A DNA stretch of 64,000 bases from Arsukibacterium perlucidum DSM 18276. Lineage in GTDB: Bacteria; Pseudomonadota; Gammaproteobacteria; Enterobacterales; Alteromonadaceae. This document shows positions 1-10,000 of this stretch, piece after piece. Numbering within the stretch: position 1 is the stretch's first letter; each line of letters opens with the position of its first letter. The stretch is taken from assembly GCF_000382165.1 (NCBI RefSeq), contig NZ_KB907703.1:124001-188000 (forward strand), written 5' to 3'. The notes under the pieces were generated by a model. The model was not told the origin of the DNA. It searched no databases and saw only the letters and a program-made list of their open reading frames with translations. The position numbers and the translations under genes are program-made.

Positions 1-691
1 CCCGGGTGCGCTCAATTTCTGCCAGTTGCAGTTCACGCTCCTGCTCAGCTATCTGTGCTATGCCAGAGACAGTGTTGGCGTCTTCATCCAGCATTTGCGC
101 AGTGGCATTATGATACATCTGCCAGAAGCTAAAGTCGTCCAGTTGCAGAAATGGCATCCGTTCCAGCCATTTTTCTATCCGCTCAAATAAACTGGGTTCA
201 GTTTCCAGTGCCTGCAAAAAATCACGATCTTTTTGGTTTAAGCGGCTATAAAATGAGTTTTTATCAAAGTCGATGCGATATTCACTTTTCAGGCCAAGGC
301 CGATTTCCAGCATCTTAAACTGCACACTCTGAAAGCCGGATGCCGGCACCAGATAATCCCGGAACGACATAAAATCCTGCGGCGTCATGGTTTCCATAAC
401 GGCAATTTGCTGGTTCAGCAATTGCTGGATACTGATCACCCGTTTTAACTTGTGCACAATGCCGGTTAATTGCTGATCTTTAACTTCCGCTTCGGCAAAT
501 ACAGCCATCACAGCTTTTAATTCATGCAGTATTTGCTTAAACCATAATTCATACACCTGATGCACCACAATAAACAGCGTTTCATCATGGGCTTCAGCAG
601 CATACTTCGCACTTTCCGGCGCCTGGGCAGTGAGAATTTTATCCAGTTGCAGATAATCGCCGTAATAACAGGGGGTGGTGTTTTTTTGCAT
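1..691 (-). CDS. kynA: tryptophan 2,3-dioxygenase, N-terminal part (cut by window edge)
   Basis: Haem dioxygenase that opens the indole ring of L-tryptophan to N-formylkynurenine, the first step of the kynurenine pathway in the cytoplasm. The minus-strand frame opens at ATG 691 and stays open for 230 codons to the left edge, so the gene is partial (3' end missing). The N-terminus has the family signature YGDYLQLDKILTAQ, then HDETLFIVVHQVYELWFKQ, which holds the distal histidine and the substrate-contacting FxxxH/YELWF region. Later come SFRDYLVPASGFQSVQF and the Y-S-R-L segment typical of the family. It is divergent from the ComFB gene, with 127 bp between the starts. The call is secure; only the remainder of the gene and its downstream neighbours are unseen. 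Confidence 0.93.
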   Translation of the reverse strand, partial: MQKNTTPCYYGDYLQLDKILTAQAPESAKYAAEAHDETLFIVVHQVYELWFKQILHELKAVMAVFAEAEVKDQQLTGIVHKLKRVISIQQLLNQQIAVMETMTPQDFMSFRDYLVPASGFQSVQFKMLEIGLGLKSEYRIDFDKNSFYSRLNQKDRDFLQALETEPSLFERIEKWLERMPFLQLDDFSFWQMYHNATAQMLDEDANTVSGIAQIAEQERELQLAEIERTR

Positions 692-818
692 GAAAGATTT
701 CCGCTTATTCTGACCACGGCATTGTAACAGCACACATAGTTAACTCAATCTTTCTATGGCCTTTTGCTGCTAAGCTGATTATGCTAAATATCAACACTCC
801 CCAACTGACGAGGCAACA

Positions 819-1079
819 ATGAAACTGGACGATGACATTCATAATTATTATGAAAAACTGTTACTGGACCATATCGTTGAATTAGAGCTCGACAACAGCA
901 AAGACAGCGAATATCTGGCTGATTTATGCTGTATCTCCCTGAACTTACTGCCACCGCGTTATATTCGCTATGAAGTGGATATGTCTTTTTACCTGCCACA
1001 AAGCGAGCGCTTTGAAATGCAGATGAAAGTGAAAGAAGCCGTCAACCGGGCCAGACAATTTCTGGATGAAAATAAGTGA
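819..1079 (+). CDS. ComFB-domain protein (late competence development ComFB family)
   Basis: An 86-residue protein that is almost entirely one ComFB domain. The start [15 protein letters not shown], the central [18 protein letters not shown] and the C-terminal acidic/aromatic tail fit the family. The ribosome-binding site GAGG lies just before ATG 819. ComFB was named from the Bacillus comF operon. Cyanobacterial members (CdgR/ComFB) have been described as c-di-GMP receptors, so a c-di-GMP-sensing role is possible here but is inference. Its stop codon overlaps the GTG start of rsmS, suggesting translational coupling. No transmembrane segment or signal peptide is visible. Confidence 0.85.
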   Translation: MKLDDDIHNYYEKLLLDHIVELELDNSKDSEYLADLCCISLNLLPPRYIRYEVDMSFYLPQSERFEMQMKVKEAVNRARQFLDENK

Positions 1080-1294
1080 CGTCAGAGACAGAACCTGAAC
1101 AAAATAGCAGCGCCGGTTTGGCCAATGCGCCATTGCATGTCAAACTGGCTGTTGATTTAATTATGTTACTTGAACAACAGCAGCTTGCTGATAGCGACGT
1201 GTTAGCAGCATTGGATATTGTGATAGCGGATTATCAGAAAAAACTTAAAGTGGGTGGCAACTCCACCAGCCACATCCCGGCACCTGCATCATAA
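1076..1294 (+). CDS. rsmS: RsmS/YbaM family pleiotropic regulatory protein
   Basis: A 72-residue protein whose core, [19 protein letters not shown] followed by [16 protein letters not shown], closely matches E. coli YbaM (RsmS), known in Pectobacterium as a regulator acting on the Rsm system. The chosen start is GTG 1076, which overlaps the TGA of the ComFB gene. No ATG exists before the conserved core, but a TTG just before ANAP is a possible alternative. Compared with E. coli (about 53 residues), there is an N-terminal extension of about 15 residues and a different C-terminus. The last 14 codons lie antisense to the 3' end of the SRP RNA gene, an unusual tail-to-tail overlap. Family call is firm; the exact ends are less so. 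Confidence 0.8.
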   Translation: MTSETEPEQNSSAGLANAPLHVKLAVDLIMLLEQQQLADSDVLAALDIVIADYQKKLKVGGNSTSHIPAPAS

Positions 1295-1366
1295 GCTGTG
1301 GCTGCTTCCTTCCGGACCTGACCAGGTTAACCTACTAGCATTGCGAGAGGACCAATGGAGTTACCA
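1253..1366 (-). ncRNA. ffs: 4.5S RNA, signal recognition particle RNA
   Basis: The bacterial SRP RNA, which binds Ffh and targets membrane proteins co-translationally. On the minus strand the sequence carries the near-invariant domain IV core, CAGGTCCGGAAGGAAGCAGC, with its GGAA tetraloop and asymmetric loop. The ends pair: GGTAACTCCA near 1365-1356 with TGGAGTTGCC near 1265-1256, closing a hairpin of about 110-114 nt, like E. coli 4.5S (114 nt). A run of T residues just downstream (1241-1246 in plus coordinates, as A) could end transcription. A good promoter lies about 30 nt upstream of the mature 5' end. Ends are accurate to a few bases. Confidence 0.95.
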
Positions 1367-1404
1367 TTGACTGCCAAAGGGTTGCACCTGAACGGCAGGC
1401 CCGC

Positions 1405-1433
1405 ATTATGCGCAATGGCCTGCCAGGTTTCAA
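1405..1433 (-). promoter_or_regulatory. putative sigma-70 promoter of ffs
   Basis: On the minus strand, TTGAAA (1433-1428) and CATAAT (1410-1405) are separated by exactly 17 bp and followed by a G+C-rich stretch GCGGGCC. This predicts a start near 1397, about 30 nt upstream of the mature 4.5S end. That fits a precursor whose 5' leader is removed by RNase P, as in E. coli. The G+C-rich discriminator resembles stable-RNA promoters under stringent control. It is a prediction from sequence match only. Confidence 0.6.
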
Positions 1434-1485
1434 GTGATTTAGTCATATCCAGGCTTTACTGCTTAATCTTTGAGCAACGCTTTGT

Positions 1486-2373
1486 TCAGTTGGTACTTTC
1501 CAGTAAAGACAGATATTGTTGTGCCACCACCCTCAACCGCTGATGATTGTCTGGTCCGAGGCGAATAACTTGTTTTTCAAGGTCGCTACGTTCCTCTATA
1601 GCAGGATCAGCATAGGTATAAGCAACAGACTTGCGCACCAGAGTAGTGTCTGCTGTGTTTGGCTCGATAGCTAAAAATTGCTGCAGTGCCTGCTTTAAAC
1701 GTTGGCGAAAGCTCAGTTCCGGATAGCCCAGCTCACCAAAAGCTTGATCAAACAGTGGCTGGTAACGCTGAAGTAACTGCAGTATTTGTTCGGGCTCTGC
1801 ATTTTCCAGCAAGCGAACATAAGGCTCATACCGCTGATAACCGGCAGGGTCAATCTGATAGGTCTGATTATTCTGACCAGGAGTAGCAACAAAGGGTTGA
1901 TCCAGTGGTACAACAACAGGGTGATTAGCAACCAGCTGTCGCTGAGCCAGATTGTCCACGGTTACCACCAGATTACGAACCATTTGTTCAGTATTGATTA
2001 AACCTGCCAGACCGGGCTGCCAGTCAAACTTCAGCACTTCCTGCTTCAATACCGGATCGGATTTTTCTAACGCAGGCAAAGGCTCCTGGATGGATGTCTC
2101 TGGTGTTAACTCTGGCTTACTTGCCATATCAGCATAGGCTGACAGCTCTGGTTCTGGTACTGGCTTTGGTTCCGGTTCTGTTACCGGAGGAGGTAAAGGC
2201 TGCTCAGTGATAATTTCTGCACGCGCTGGTAATGGGGTTGAGGAGAGCGTGTCTTGCGCTTTTTCATTGTCAGGTTTAAACAACATCCAAAGTGCCAACA
2301 AAATAACAATAACGACGGCTGCAATACCTGCATAATAAAGCTGTTGCCCGCTGCCCGATGGTTGCGCAGTCAT
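1486..2373 (-). CDS. DUF3014 family membrane-anchored protein
   Basis: A 295-residue protein of unknown function. Residues about 11-31 form one transmembrane segment (YAGIAAVVIVILLALWMLF). A Pro/Glu-rich linker full of PEPKPVPEPE-type sequence follows (about 45-90), suggesting a periplasmic reach through the wall. The C-terminal domain begins at LPALEKSDPVLKQ and contains the family hallmark MVRNLVVTVDNLAQRQL. I use ATG 2373 because it has GGAGACACTT just upstream and precedes the membrane segment. A longer frame to 2466 exists but would run past the divergent patatin gene's start. Family recognised; biochemical role unknown. Confidence 0.82.
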   Translation of the reverse strand: MTAQPSGSGQQLYYAGIAAVVIVILLALWMLFKPDNEKAQDTLSSTPLPARAEIITEQPLPPPVTEPEPKPVPEPELSAYADMASKPELTPETSIQEPLPALEKSDPVLKQEVLKFDWQPGLAGLINTEQMVRNLVVTVDNLAQRQLVANHPVVVPLDQPFVATPGQNNQTYQIDPAGYQRYEPYVRLLENAEPEQILQLLQRYQPLFDQAFGELGYPELSFRQRLKQALQQFLAIEPNTADTTLVRKSVAYTYADPAIEERSDLEKQVIRLGPDNHQRLRVVAQQYLSLLESTN

Positions 2374-2454
2374 AAGTGTCTCCTTGTTAGTGGCTAAGAT
2401 ATATTGCAATATAGCAACAGAGAGCGCTAAATTGCAGAAAAGTTCAATATTACT

Positions 2455-3603
2455 ATGGCACGACAACGACCCCTAAACGGTAAAAAAAACGCCCTGTTAT
2501 TAACCGGTGGTGGCGCCCGTGCCGCTTATCAGGTGGGTGTGCTGAAAGCAATTGCTCAGCATTACCCCAGAACCAGTCCGATCCCCTTTGATATTATCAG
2601 TGGTACCTCTGCCGGCGCCATTAATGCCGCAGGTATTGCCTGTTATGCTTCCTGTTTTCATTTAGGCGTTAAAAAAATTGAGTCGGTATGGCGTCATTTC
2701 CATACTAATCAGGTGTATTACTCTGACTACCCGCGGGTGTTCTGGCATTTAATCCAAAATTTATTTGGCGCCTTTCAGGCAGATTATGCCAATAAAAAAC
2801 CCGTTAGTGTGTTTGATAATAAACCTTTAAAACAATTACTAAACCGGATAATTGACCTGCAAAGAATTGACCGGAATATTATGGGAGGCTATTTATCCAG
2901 CTTCTCAGTCACCTCCTCTTGTTACAATAACGGCGACTCGATCACTTTTTTCCAGTCGGATCATGCCGAAGAGTGGCGCCGGGCAAAACGCTGTGGCCAG
3001 CGAACCTTGCTTGGCGTTCATCACTTAATGGCATCTGCCGCTATTCCAATTATTTTTCCGTCAGTCAGGATCCATCAGCAATACTTTGGTGATGGTTCAG
3101 TTAACCAACTTGCACCGTTAAGCGCGCCAATTCATCTGGGTGCTGATAAAATCCTGATTATCGGGGTGGAGGACCCCCGCAAAGAAAAAGCTAATCAGCG
3201 CAACCTGCATCATCCCGACTTAGCTACCGTGGCAGGCCACCTGCTGGATACTATTTTTACTGATACCCTGAATTCTGATTTAGAACGGATGCAGCGAATT
3301 AATAAAACCGTTGAAACCCTGCGGGCCAATAATATTGCTACCGAACTTAAACCAGTACAAAGCATGCTGATTAATCCCAGTCAGAACTTTAACCTGCTGG
3401 CCAGCGAGTATTATTTATGTATGCCACTGGCGGTGCGCACACTGCTGCGCAGCCTCGGGATCCGGCAGCACTCCGACTCCAGCCTGGCCAGCTATTTGCT
3501 GTTTGAACAGAAGTATACCCGCCGTTTAATTGAATTGGGTTTTGACGACGGCTGCAAGCAAATGGACCAAATAGTGCAGTTTCTTGCCGCAGATAATGAG
3601 TAA
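2455..3603 (+). CDS. patatin-like phospholipase family protein
   Basis: A 382-residue serine lipid acyl hydrolase of the patatin fold, probably acting on phospholipids. All catalytic elements are visible: the oxyanion loop GGGARAAYQVG (residues 18-28), the nucleophile motif GTSAG with Ser52, and the DG dyad in FGDGSVNQLAP with Asp213. There is no signal peptide or transmembrane segment, so it is probably cytoplasmic or peripherally attached; this resembles RssA-like housekeeping patatins rather than secreted ExoU-type toxins. The C-terminal part (about 290-382) has no motif I recognise. It diverges from the DUF3014 gene with only about 80 bp between the starts, so their promoters must share that space. 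Confidence 0.85.
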   Translation: MARQRPLNGKKNALLLTGGGARAAYQVGVLKAIAQHYPRTSPIPFDIISGTSAGAINAAGIACYASCFHLGVKKIESVWRHFHTNQVYYSDYPRVFWHLIQNLFGAFQADYANKKPVSVFDNKPLKQLLNRIIDLQRIDRNIMGGYLSSFSVTSSCYNNGDSITFFQSDHAEEWRRAKRCGQRTLLGVHHLMASAAIPIIFPSVRIHQQYFGDGSVNQLAPLSAPIHLGADKILIIGVEDPRKEKANQRNLHHPDLATVAGHLLDTIFTDTLNSDLERMQRINKTVETLRANNIATELKPVQSMLINPSQNFNLLASEYYLCMPLAVRTLLRSLGIRQHSDSSLASYLLFEQKYTRRLIELGFDDGCKQMDQIVQFLAADNE

Positions 3604-3724
3604 AACCTTGTCAATAGCTTGACTACGCCAGCCAGCAGCAAAATAACCATTTGAAATTAAACATATTTAACATTTGGCCTGAATTTTGCTTTGAACAGTC
3701 ATCACCATCTAAGAAGGACTGGTA

Positions 3725-4699
3725 ATGGACTGTATAATGACCCGGGAGTTAGCACTTGATGTGGCTCCGAGCTATGCGGCGTTAAATCGTTGTCAGCAAA
3801 CTGACAGCCTGCCCGATTGCAGTGAACAAACGCTGACCAGCCAACTGCAAACCAGCCTGGATATTCAGCAACAGCTGGATATCTTTTCAATGTATGTCGG
3901 ACGTTTACTAAGCATTACCGGCATCCGGCTTAACACCGCTTTTGGCGAGCATAGCGCTGCCGGTTCAAGTAACAGTTGCCATGCCTACAAAAGCCTGCTG
4001 GTGCTGAATCAACAATGCCTGGCAGAAGTGCATTATCACAGCGATCAACCGTTCAGTCCCAGCCAACAACGAGATCTTGTATTACTGGAAAGTGAATGGC
4101 TATTTGCGCTGCGCAATGCATTAGTGGTTGCCCGCCTGCAGCAAATGGCCCTGAAAGATCCACTTACTGCGCTTGGCAATCGTCGATTTTTTGACGATAG
4201 CTTTGCCAAAGCCATTCAGCTTTCCCGGCGCCGCCAGCAAACCTGCGCCTTGTTGCTATTAGATCTGGATAATTTTAAACAACTGAACGACAACTTTGGC
4301 CATGCTATGGGTGACGAACTGCTGATAGTGGTCGCTGACTGTATGCGTGAAGCATTAAGGCAAACCGATAGCCTGTTTCGATTCGGTGGTGATGAGTTTG
4401 CAGTAATTCTGGCTGACGAAGATGCCGACAGCGCAGATTTAGTCGCCCGACGCTTGCTAAAAGCCATTAACCAGCACCACAAATGTGTGCAATATGGCAT
4501 TACTGCCAGTGCAGGACTGGCGTACCTGCAACCACTGCAGGCAGCTCAACAATTTTTTGCTGCCGCTGATCGCGCCCTGTACGAGGCCAAAGCATCCGGT
4601 AAAGCCAATTTACGCCAAACAGGCCGGGAAGTACTTAACAGCGCGGCAGCAGTCAGTTTTTCGACCAGCCAAACCAGCAATCCGCCTGTAACGTGCTAA
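3725..4699 (+). CDS. diguanylate cyclase (GGDEF domain)
   Basis: A 324-residue protein that should make c-di-GMP from two GTP. The GGDEF domain spans about residues 140-305, starting DPLTALGNRRFF, with LDLDNFKQLND for metal binding and an intact active site GGDEF at 221-225. An RQTD motif at 212-215, five residues ahead of it, is a proper product-inhibition I-site. The N-terminal 130 residues look like a small GAF-like sensor half-domain, with no transmembrane segment. GAAGGACTGGTAATG supports the start at 3725; a second ATG lies four codons in. The 3' end overlaps the end of the convergent tilS gene by 47 bp. The signal sensed is unknown. Confidence 0.88.
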   Translation: MDCIMTRELALDVAPSYAALNRCQQTDSLPDCSEQTLTSQLQTSLDIQQQLDIFSMYVGRLLSITGIRLNTAFGEHSAAGSSNSCHAYKSLLVLNQQCLAEVHYHSDQPFSPSQQRDLVLLESEWLFALRNALVVARLQQMALKDPLTALGNRRFFDDSFAKAIQLSRRRQQTCALLLLDLDNFKQLNDNFGHAMGDELLIVVADCMREALRQTDSLFRFGGDEFAVILADEDADSADLVARRLLKAINQHHKCVQYGITASAGLAYLQPLQAAQQFFAAADRALYEAKASGKANLRQTGREVLNSAAAVSFSTSQTSNPPVTC

Positions 4700-5951
4700 C
4701 TGCGCTGGCATAACCGGCAACAGCAAGCAGTTTATTGTTATGTAACAACAAGGGTACCTGACCACGTTGCCATGGTGGTACCTGCCACAACTTAAACCAC
4801 TGCTTTACGGGCTTGTGCTGCGCCTGGCTATCTGGCTTGAATGGCAAACTAAGCTGACCAAATACGACGGTAACCTCTGAACGAATAACAGCCAGACGAT
4901 CTGGCCCCGGTTCATTATAGGCCGCCAGCTCGCCCAAACCGGCAGGTAACGTCAAATTGTGTTGCATATCCCATAATAAACGGCAAGAACTTGCCGGCAG
5001 TGCGGTTTCCTGCTCAATAAACAGTCTTTGCTGATAACGCCTTAACTGATAGTCGCCAAGTACCAGCAGTGGCTGAGCGTCGACACTGGCGGCAATCACT
5101 TGCTGCTTCAGGGTTTGCAACCATTGCCGGGATGGGTTTAACTGAAACCGGGCCAGCCAGCGGCGGATTACTAAATCCTGCTGCAATGGCATTTGCTGCT
5201 GCAATGCGGTTAAATTAAGCTGCTTACCTTCAACACAAAGCGCCAGCGCCTGCTCAGTATAATGGTCTGACAGTTGCTGGTGCTCAGCCAGATGCTGCAT
5301 GCTACGAAGGGCCGTATCGGTAAAAGACGGCCAGCGCCCGGTTAATAACGGCGCGACTACATTGCGAATATAATTACGGTCAAAGCGGTTGTCAGCATTA
5401 CTGCTATCTTCCACCCACTGCAACTGATGTTGGCGGGCAAATGCCAGAATATGCTGCCGGCTGCAATCTAATAAGGGCCGCAGTAAGCTGCCACCAGCAA
5501 AAGGCCGTTGCTGTGCCATACCACTAAGCCCAGCCAGCCCGGCGCCACGTTTTAACGCCAGCACCAAGGTTTCCAGCTGATCATCCGCATGGTGCCCGGT
5601 CAGCAATGCGGTACTCGCTGAATCAATAAAAGATGCAAGCGCCTGATATCGGCCCTCCCGGGCAGCCGCTTCAATATTGGCAGCGCTATCAATAGTGATA
5701 TTCCGGCTGGCAAACACGATATTGCGACTGGCACATTCTTTAGCGCAATGCTCAGCCCAGCGCGTGGCCTCCGGGCTCAGGCCATGGTTAACATAAACGG
5801 CCTGCAGTTGAAATGTGCTGAGTTGCCGGGCCTGCTGTAATAGTTCTAACAGCACCATTGAATCAAGGCCGCCACTGAGCGCCAGCACCACTTTAGTGGC
5901 ACCGCAGGCGTGCAGCGTTGCAGCAAGCTCAGTTGCGCTTATAATTGCCAT
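4653..5951 (-). CDS. tilS: tRNA(Ile)-lysidine synthase
   Basis: Essential ATP-dependent enzyme that converts C34 of tRNA-Ile(CAU) to lysidine, so that it reads AUA. The N-terminal PP-loop SGGLDS (residues 26-31) binds ATP. It is followed by family segments VYVNHGLSPEATRWA, TGHHADDQLETLVLALKRG and a DSSNADNRFDRNYIRN element, all typical of TilS. The 432 residues match the E. coli enzyme length (about 432), with the usual C-terminal substrate-binding domain. It lies downstream of accA, as in E. coli, but a terminator (6023-6050) sits between them, so it probably has its own promoter. Its last 47 bp overlap the convergent GGDEF gene. Confidence 0.95.
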   Translation of the reverse strand: MAIISATELAATLHACGATKVVLALSGGLDSMVLLELLQQARQLSTFQLQAVYVNHGLSPEATRWAEHCAKECASRNIVFASRNITIDSAANIEAAAREGRYQALASFIDSASTALLTGHHADDQLETLVLALKRGAGLAGLSGMAQQRPFAGGSLLRPLLDCSRQHILAFARQHQLQWVEDSSNADNRFDRNYIRNVVAPLLTGRWPSFTDTALRSMQHLAEHQQLSDHYTEQALALCVEGKQLNLTALQQQMPLQQDLVIRRWLARFQLNPSRQWLQTLKQQVIAASVDAQPLLVLGDYQLRRYQQRLFIEQETALPASSCRLLWDMQHNLTLPAGLGELAAYNEPGPDRLAVIRSEVTVVFGQLSLPFKPDSQAQHKPVKQWFKLWQVPPWQRGQVPLLLHNNKLLAVAGYASAVSTLQADCWFGWSKN

Positions 5952-6022
5952 TGTAGATTGCCATGGTTAATGATGTTTTTATTAATCAACATTGCTGATT
6001 GCCCGAACAGTTATTATCCGGA

Positions 6023-6050
6023 TAAAAAAACCAGCGACAAGCGCTGGTTT
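6023..6050 (-). terminator. rho-independent terminator after accA
   Basis: Inverted repeat AAACCAGCG / CGCTGGTTT with a five-base loop, followed on the minus strand by TTTTTTT. It sits between the accA stop and the tilS start and should end the lpxB-rnhB-dnaE-accA transcript. Confidence 0.8.
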
Positions 6051-6068
6051 CTGATATTGCGGTATCAA

Positions 6069-7025
6069 CTAGCAATAACCAAATGACATTAGCCGTTTGT
6101 AACGGTTATCCAGCAGCGTTTTGGTATCAAGCTGCTGCAATTTTTCCAAATCTTTCAGCAAGGCCTTTTTCAGAGTTTGGGCCATTTGCTCCGGCGCCCG
6201 ATGGGCACCGCCTAGTGGTTCAGGAATAACAGCATCAATTAAATCCAGTTCTTTTAAGCGCTCAGCGGTAATACCCATCGCATCAGCGGCCAGCGGTGCT
6301 TTTTCAGCACTTTTCCACAAAATAGAGGCACAGCCTTCCGGAGAAATAACCGAATAAGTACTGAATTGCAGCATGTTAACCCGATCGCCAACACCAATTG
6401 CCAGGGCACCGCCTGAACCGCCCTCGCCTATAACAGTACAGATCACCGGCACTTTTAAACCTGCCATTACTTTCAGATTACGGGCTATGGCTTCTGACTG
6501 ACCACGTTCTTCCGCGCCTATCCCCGGATAGGCACCAGGCGTATCAATAAAGGTAATGATCGGCATGTTAAAGCGCTCTGCCATTTCCATCAAACGCAGG
6601 GCTTTGCGGTAACCTTCCGGTCGTGGCATGCCAAAGTTGCGGCGGATTTTTTCACGGGTATCACGGCCTTTCTGATGGCCAATAACCATAACGGCGTGTT
6701 CACCTATCCGGGCAGTACCCGCTACAATAGCATTGTCATTGGCATAGGTACGATCACCTGCCAGTTCATCAAAATCGGTAAAGATGTGCTTCAGGTAGTC
6801 CAGAGTATAAGGCCGGCGTGGATGGCGGGCCATTTGTGCAACCTGCCAGGCGCCCAGCTCAGAAAATATCTTCTTGGTTAAACCCAGACTTTTTTCTTTT
6901 AGTTTGTTGATCTCTTCTTCTAAACCAAGATCGTAGTCGCCATTGCGACTGACGTTACGCAATTCGTCTATTTTTGCTTCAAGTTCAGCAATCGGCTGCT
7001 CAAACTCTAAATAATTCAGCATCAT
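6069..7025 (-). CDS. accA: acetyl-CoA carboxylase carboxyltransferase subunit alpha
   Basis: Alpha half of the carboxyltransferase that moves carboxyl from biotin to acetyl-CoA, giving malonyl-CoA for fatty acid synthesis; it works as alpha2beta2 with AccD. The 318 residues match the usual length (319 in E. coli). It begins [20 protein letters not shown], the coiled N-terminal segment of proteobacterial AccA. The crotonase-fold core follows with [18 protein letters not shown] and [16 protein letters not shown], the oxyanion glycines. Two consecutive ATG codons (7025, 7022) are both possible starts. It lies 17 bp downstream of dnaE in the conserved lpxB-rnhB-dnaE-accA order. Confidence 0.97.
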   Translation of the reverse strand: MMLNYLEFEQPIAELEAKIDELRNVSRNGDYDLGLEEEINKLKEKSLGLTKKIFSELGAWQVAQMARHPRRPYTLDYLKHIFTDFDELAGDRTYANDNAIVAGTARIGEHAVMVIGHQKGRDTREKIRRNFGMPRPEGYRKALRLMEMAERFNMPIITFIDTPGAYPGIGAEERGQSEAIARNLKVMAGLKVPVICTVIGEGGSGGALAIGVGDRVNMLQFSTYSVISPEGCASILWKSAEKAPLAADAMGITAERLKELDLIDAVIPEPLGGAHRAPEQMAQTLKKALLKDLEKLQQLDTKTLLDNRYKRLMSFGYC

Positions 7026-7042
7026 CGACTATCACTACCTAA

Positions 7043-10000
7043 TTAATTAAATTCCAGTTCTATTGTTGCTAATTGTTTTAACTGATGCAACAAAGCGTCG
7101 GCGGGCGTCACCCACCAGGCTGTCCCTAACTGCAGTGTTACCTGCCCTTCCTGTCGTTGGTACCTGATAGTAACGGGTACCGTACCGGCTTTGAATTCAT
7201 CCAGTACCTGCTGCAATCTTTGCAGGTAATTGTGGTCTATCTGCGGCGATTGTACAGTGATATTCAAAGATTTCAGCGATTTTTCACGTACTGCCGTTAT
7301 TTCGCTGACATCGCGGCCCGACATTGTAAGGCCACCATTAAAATCATCAAAGCTGACCTGTCCGGTTATTACCAGAATGCGGTCTTTTTGCAGCAATTCC
7401 TCAAAGGTTTCCAGCTGTTCCGGGAAAAAGCGGACATCTAAGCGGGCTGATTTATCATCCAGCGTGACAATGGCCCAGCGCCGGCCTTTTTTGTTAATCA
7501 TGACCCGTACCGACACGACTAAACCTGCAACCTGCACACTTTGATCTTTTTTAGTGGGTTGCAACTCTACTAAGCGACAAGACACATAATGCCGAATTTC
7601 ATCAGCGTAACGGTTAATAGGGTGGCCGGTTAAATACAGCCCCAGCGTCTCGCGTTCACCATCCAGCCAGACTTCATCCGGCCAATGTGGTACTTGTTTA
7701 AAAGCCGCTGCCGATTGCTCTGGCTCGGGGCTTAACAAACCGAATAAGTCGTCCTGGCCGACCGCCTGCGCTTTGGCATGCTGCTCGGCCTTTTTCATTG
7801 CTTCTTCGAGGCTGGCCATCAGTGCAGCACGATGTGGCCCAAGCTTATCCATAGCGCCGGATAAAATCAGTTTTTCCATTACCCGACGGTTTAAGCGTTT
7901 TAAATCGACTTTGGCACAAAAGTCAAACAAGTCACTAAAGCTGCCATATTGGCTGCGCGCCTCAATAATAGCGTCTATCGGGCTCTCACCGACCCCTTTG
8001 ATCGCACCGATACCGTATACGATCTGCCCCTGCTCGTTAACGGTAAATTTGTACTGGCCACTGTTAACATCTGGCGGGTTCAGCTTTAGCTTCATCCGCT
8101 CGCACTCATCTACCAGGGTAACGATCTTATCGGTGTTATCCATATCTGCCGACATTACCGCAGCCATAAATTCGGCCGGGAAGTGCGCTTTCATCCACAG
8201 GGTTTGATACGACACCAGCGCATAGGCTGCAGAGTGCGACTTGTTAAAACCGTAGCCGGCAAACTTCTCTACCAGGTCGAATATTTTAATCGCCAGCTCA
8301 GGGTCAATGCCATTTTTTGCCGCACCTTCCTGAAAGGCATCGCGCTGCTTGGCCATTTCTTCCGGCTTTTTCTTACCCATGGCCCGGCGTAATAAGTCGG
8401 CGCCGCCGAGCGAATAACCCGACAGCACCTGAGCAATTTGCATTACCTGTTCCTGGTACAGGATAATGCCGTAGGTGGGTTCTAAAATAGGCTTTAATGA
8501 ATCATGCTGCCAGGTGGCGTCCGGGTAGGAGATTTCTTCGCGGCCGCGTTTGCGGTCAATAAAGTTATCAACCATGCCCGATTGCAGCGGCCCCGGCCGG
8601 AACAGTGCCACCAGCGCTATCATATCTTCGAAACAGTCAGGTTGCAGGCGGCGGATCAAATCTTTCATACCGCGTGATTCCAGCTGGAACACTGCCGTGG
8701 TGTCAGCCCGTTGCAGCAAATCAAAACTGCGTTTATCAACCAATGGAATACTATTGATATCAACCGGCTTACGGCCTTCTTTCTGCAGCCGGCTGTTAGC
8801 CATATTAACTGCCCACTGCAAAATGGTCAGGGTGCGTAAACCGAGGAAGTCGAATTTAACTAAGCCGGCATATTCAACATCGTTCTTATCAAACTGAGTA
8901 ACCGGGTTATTACCCTCGTCATCGCAATATAACGGTGAGAAGTCAGTAATTTTAGTTGGTGCGATAACAACACCACCGGCATGCTTACCGGCATTACGGG
9001 TAACGCCTTCCAGCTGCCGCGCCATATCAATCAGATCTTTTACTTCCTGATCCTGAGCATATAACTCAGGCAAACGCGGTTCTTCTTTAAAGGCTTGTTC
9101 CAGGGTCATGCCCGGGGTGGGTGGGATTAACTTGGAAATCCGGTCAACAAAACCGTACGGATGGCCTAGTACCCGACCTACATCGCGGATCACTGCTTTG
9201 GCTGCCATAGTACCGAAAGTAATAATTTGCGAAACGGCTTCGCGGCCGTACATCTCAGCGACGTGGTCTATTACTTCGTCGCGCCGGTCCATACAGAAAT
9301 CGACGTCAAAATCGGGCATCGATACCCGCTCCGGGTTTAGAAACCGCTCAAACAGTAAATCAAATTCCAGTGGATCCAGGTCGGTAATTTTTAAGGCATA
9401 GGCTACCAGCGAGCCGGCGCCTGACCCGCGCCCGGGGCCTACCGGAATGTCGTTATCTTTACTCCACTGAATAAACTCCATTACTACCAGAAAGTAGCCC
9501 GGGAAACCCATCTGGTTAATAACATCCAGTTCTATTTGTAAGCGCTCATCATAGGGTGGCCGCTTCAAAGCACGCTCAGCTTCGTCAGGAAATAACTGTA
9601 ACAACCGCTGCTCCAGGCCTTCCTGTGATTTAAGCACCAGAAAGTCACCGTCAGTCATACCGCCGGTCGGAAACGCCGGTAAAAAGTATTCACCGAGCCG
9701 GATAGTCACATTGCAGCGCCGGGCAATTTCCACGCTGTTCTCCAGCGCCTCCGGAATATCAGCAAATAATTCCAGCATCTCCTGCTCAGTGCGCAGGTAC
9801 TGCTGTTCAGAGTAATTTTTTGGCCGGCGTTTATCATCGAGGGTAAAACCATCATGAATGGCCACCCGGATTTCGTGAGCCGGATAATCACTGGCCTGTA
9901 AAAACACTACTTCATTGGTCGCGACCACCGGCAATTGATGCTGCTCGGCTAACAGCACGGCTTTTTGAATATAGCGCTCTTCGTCCGGCCGGTTGGTGCG

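Noticed and set aside
7773-8207. Plus-strand open frame of 144 codons inside dnaE
   Set aside because: Composition and lack of motifs show it is the antisense shadow of dnaE; the same applies to other long frames opposite tilS, accA, lpxD, rseP and deoB.
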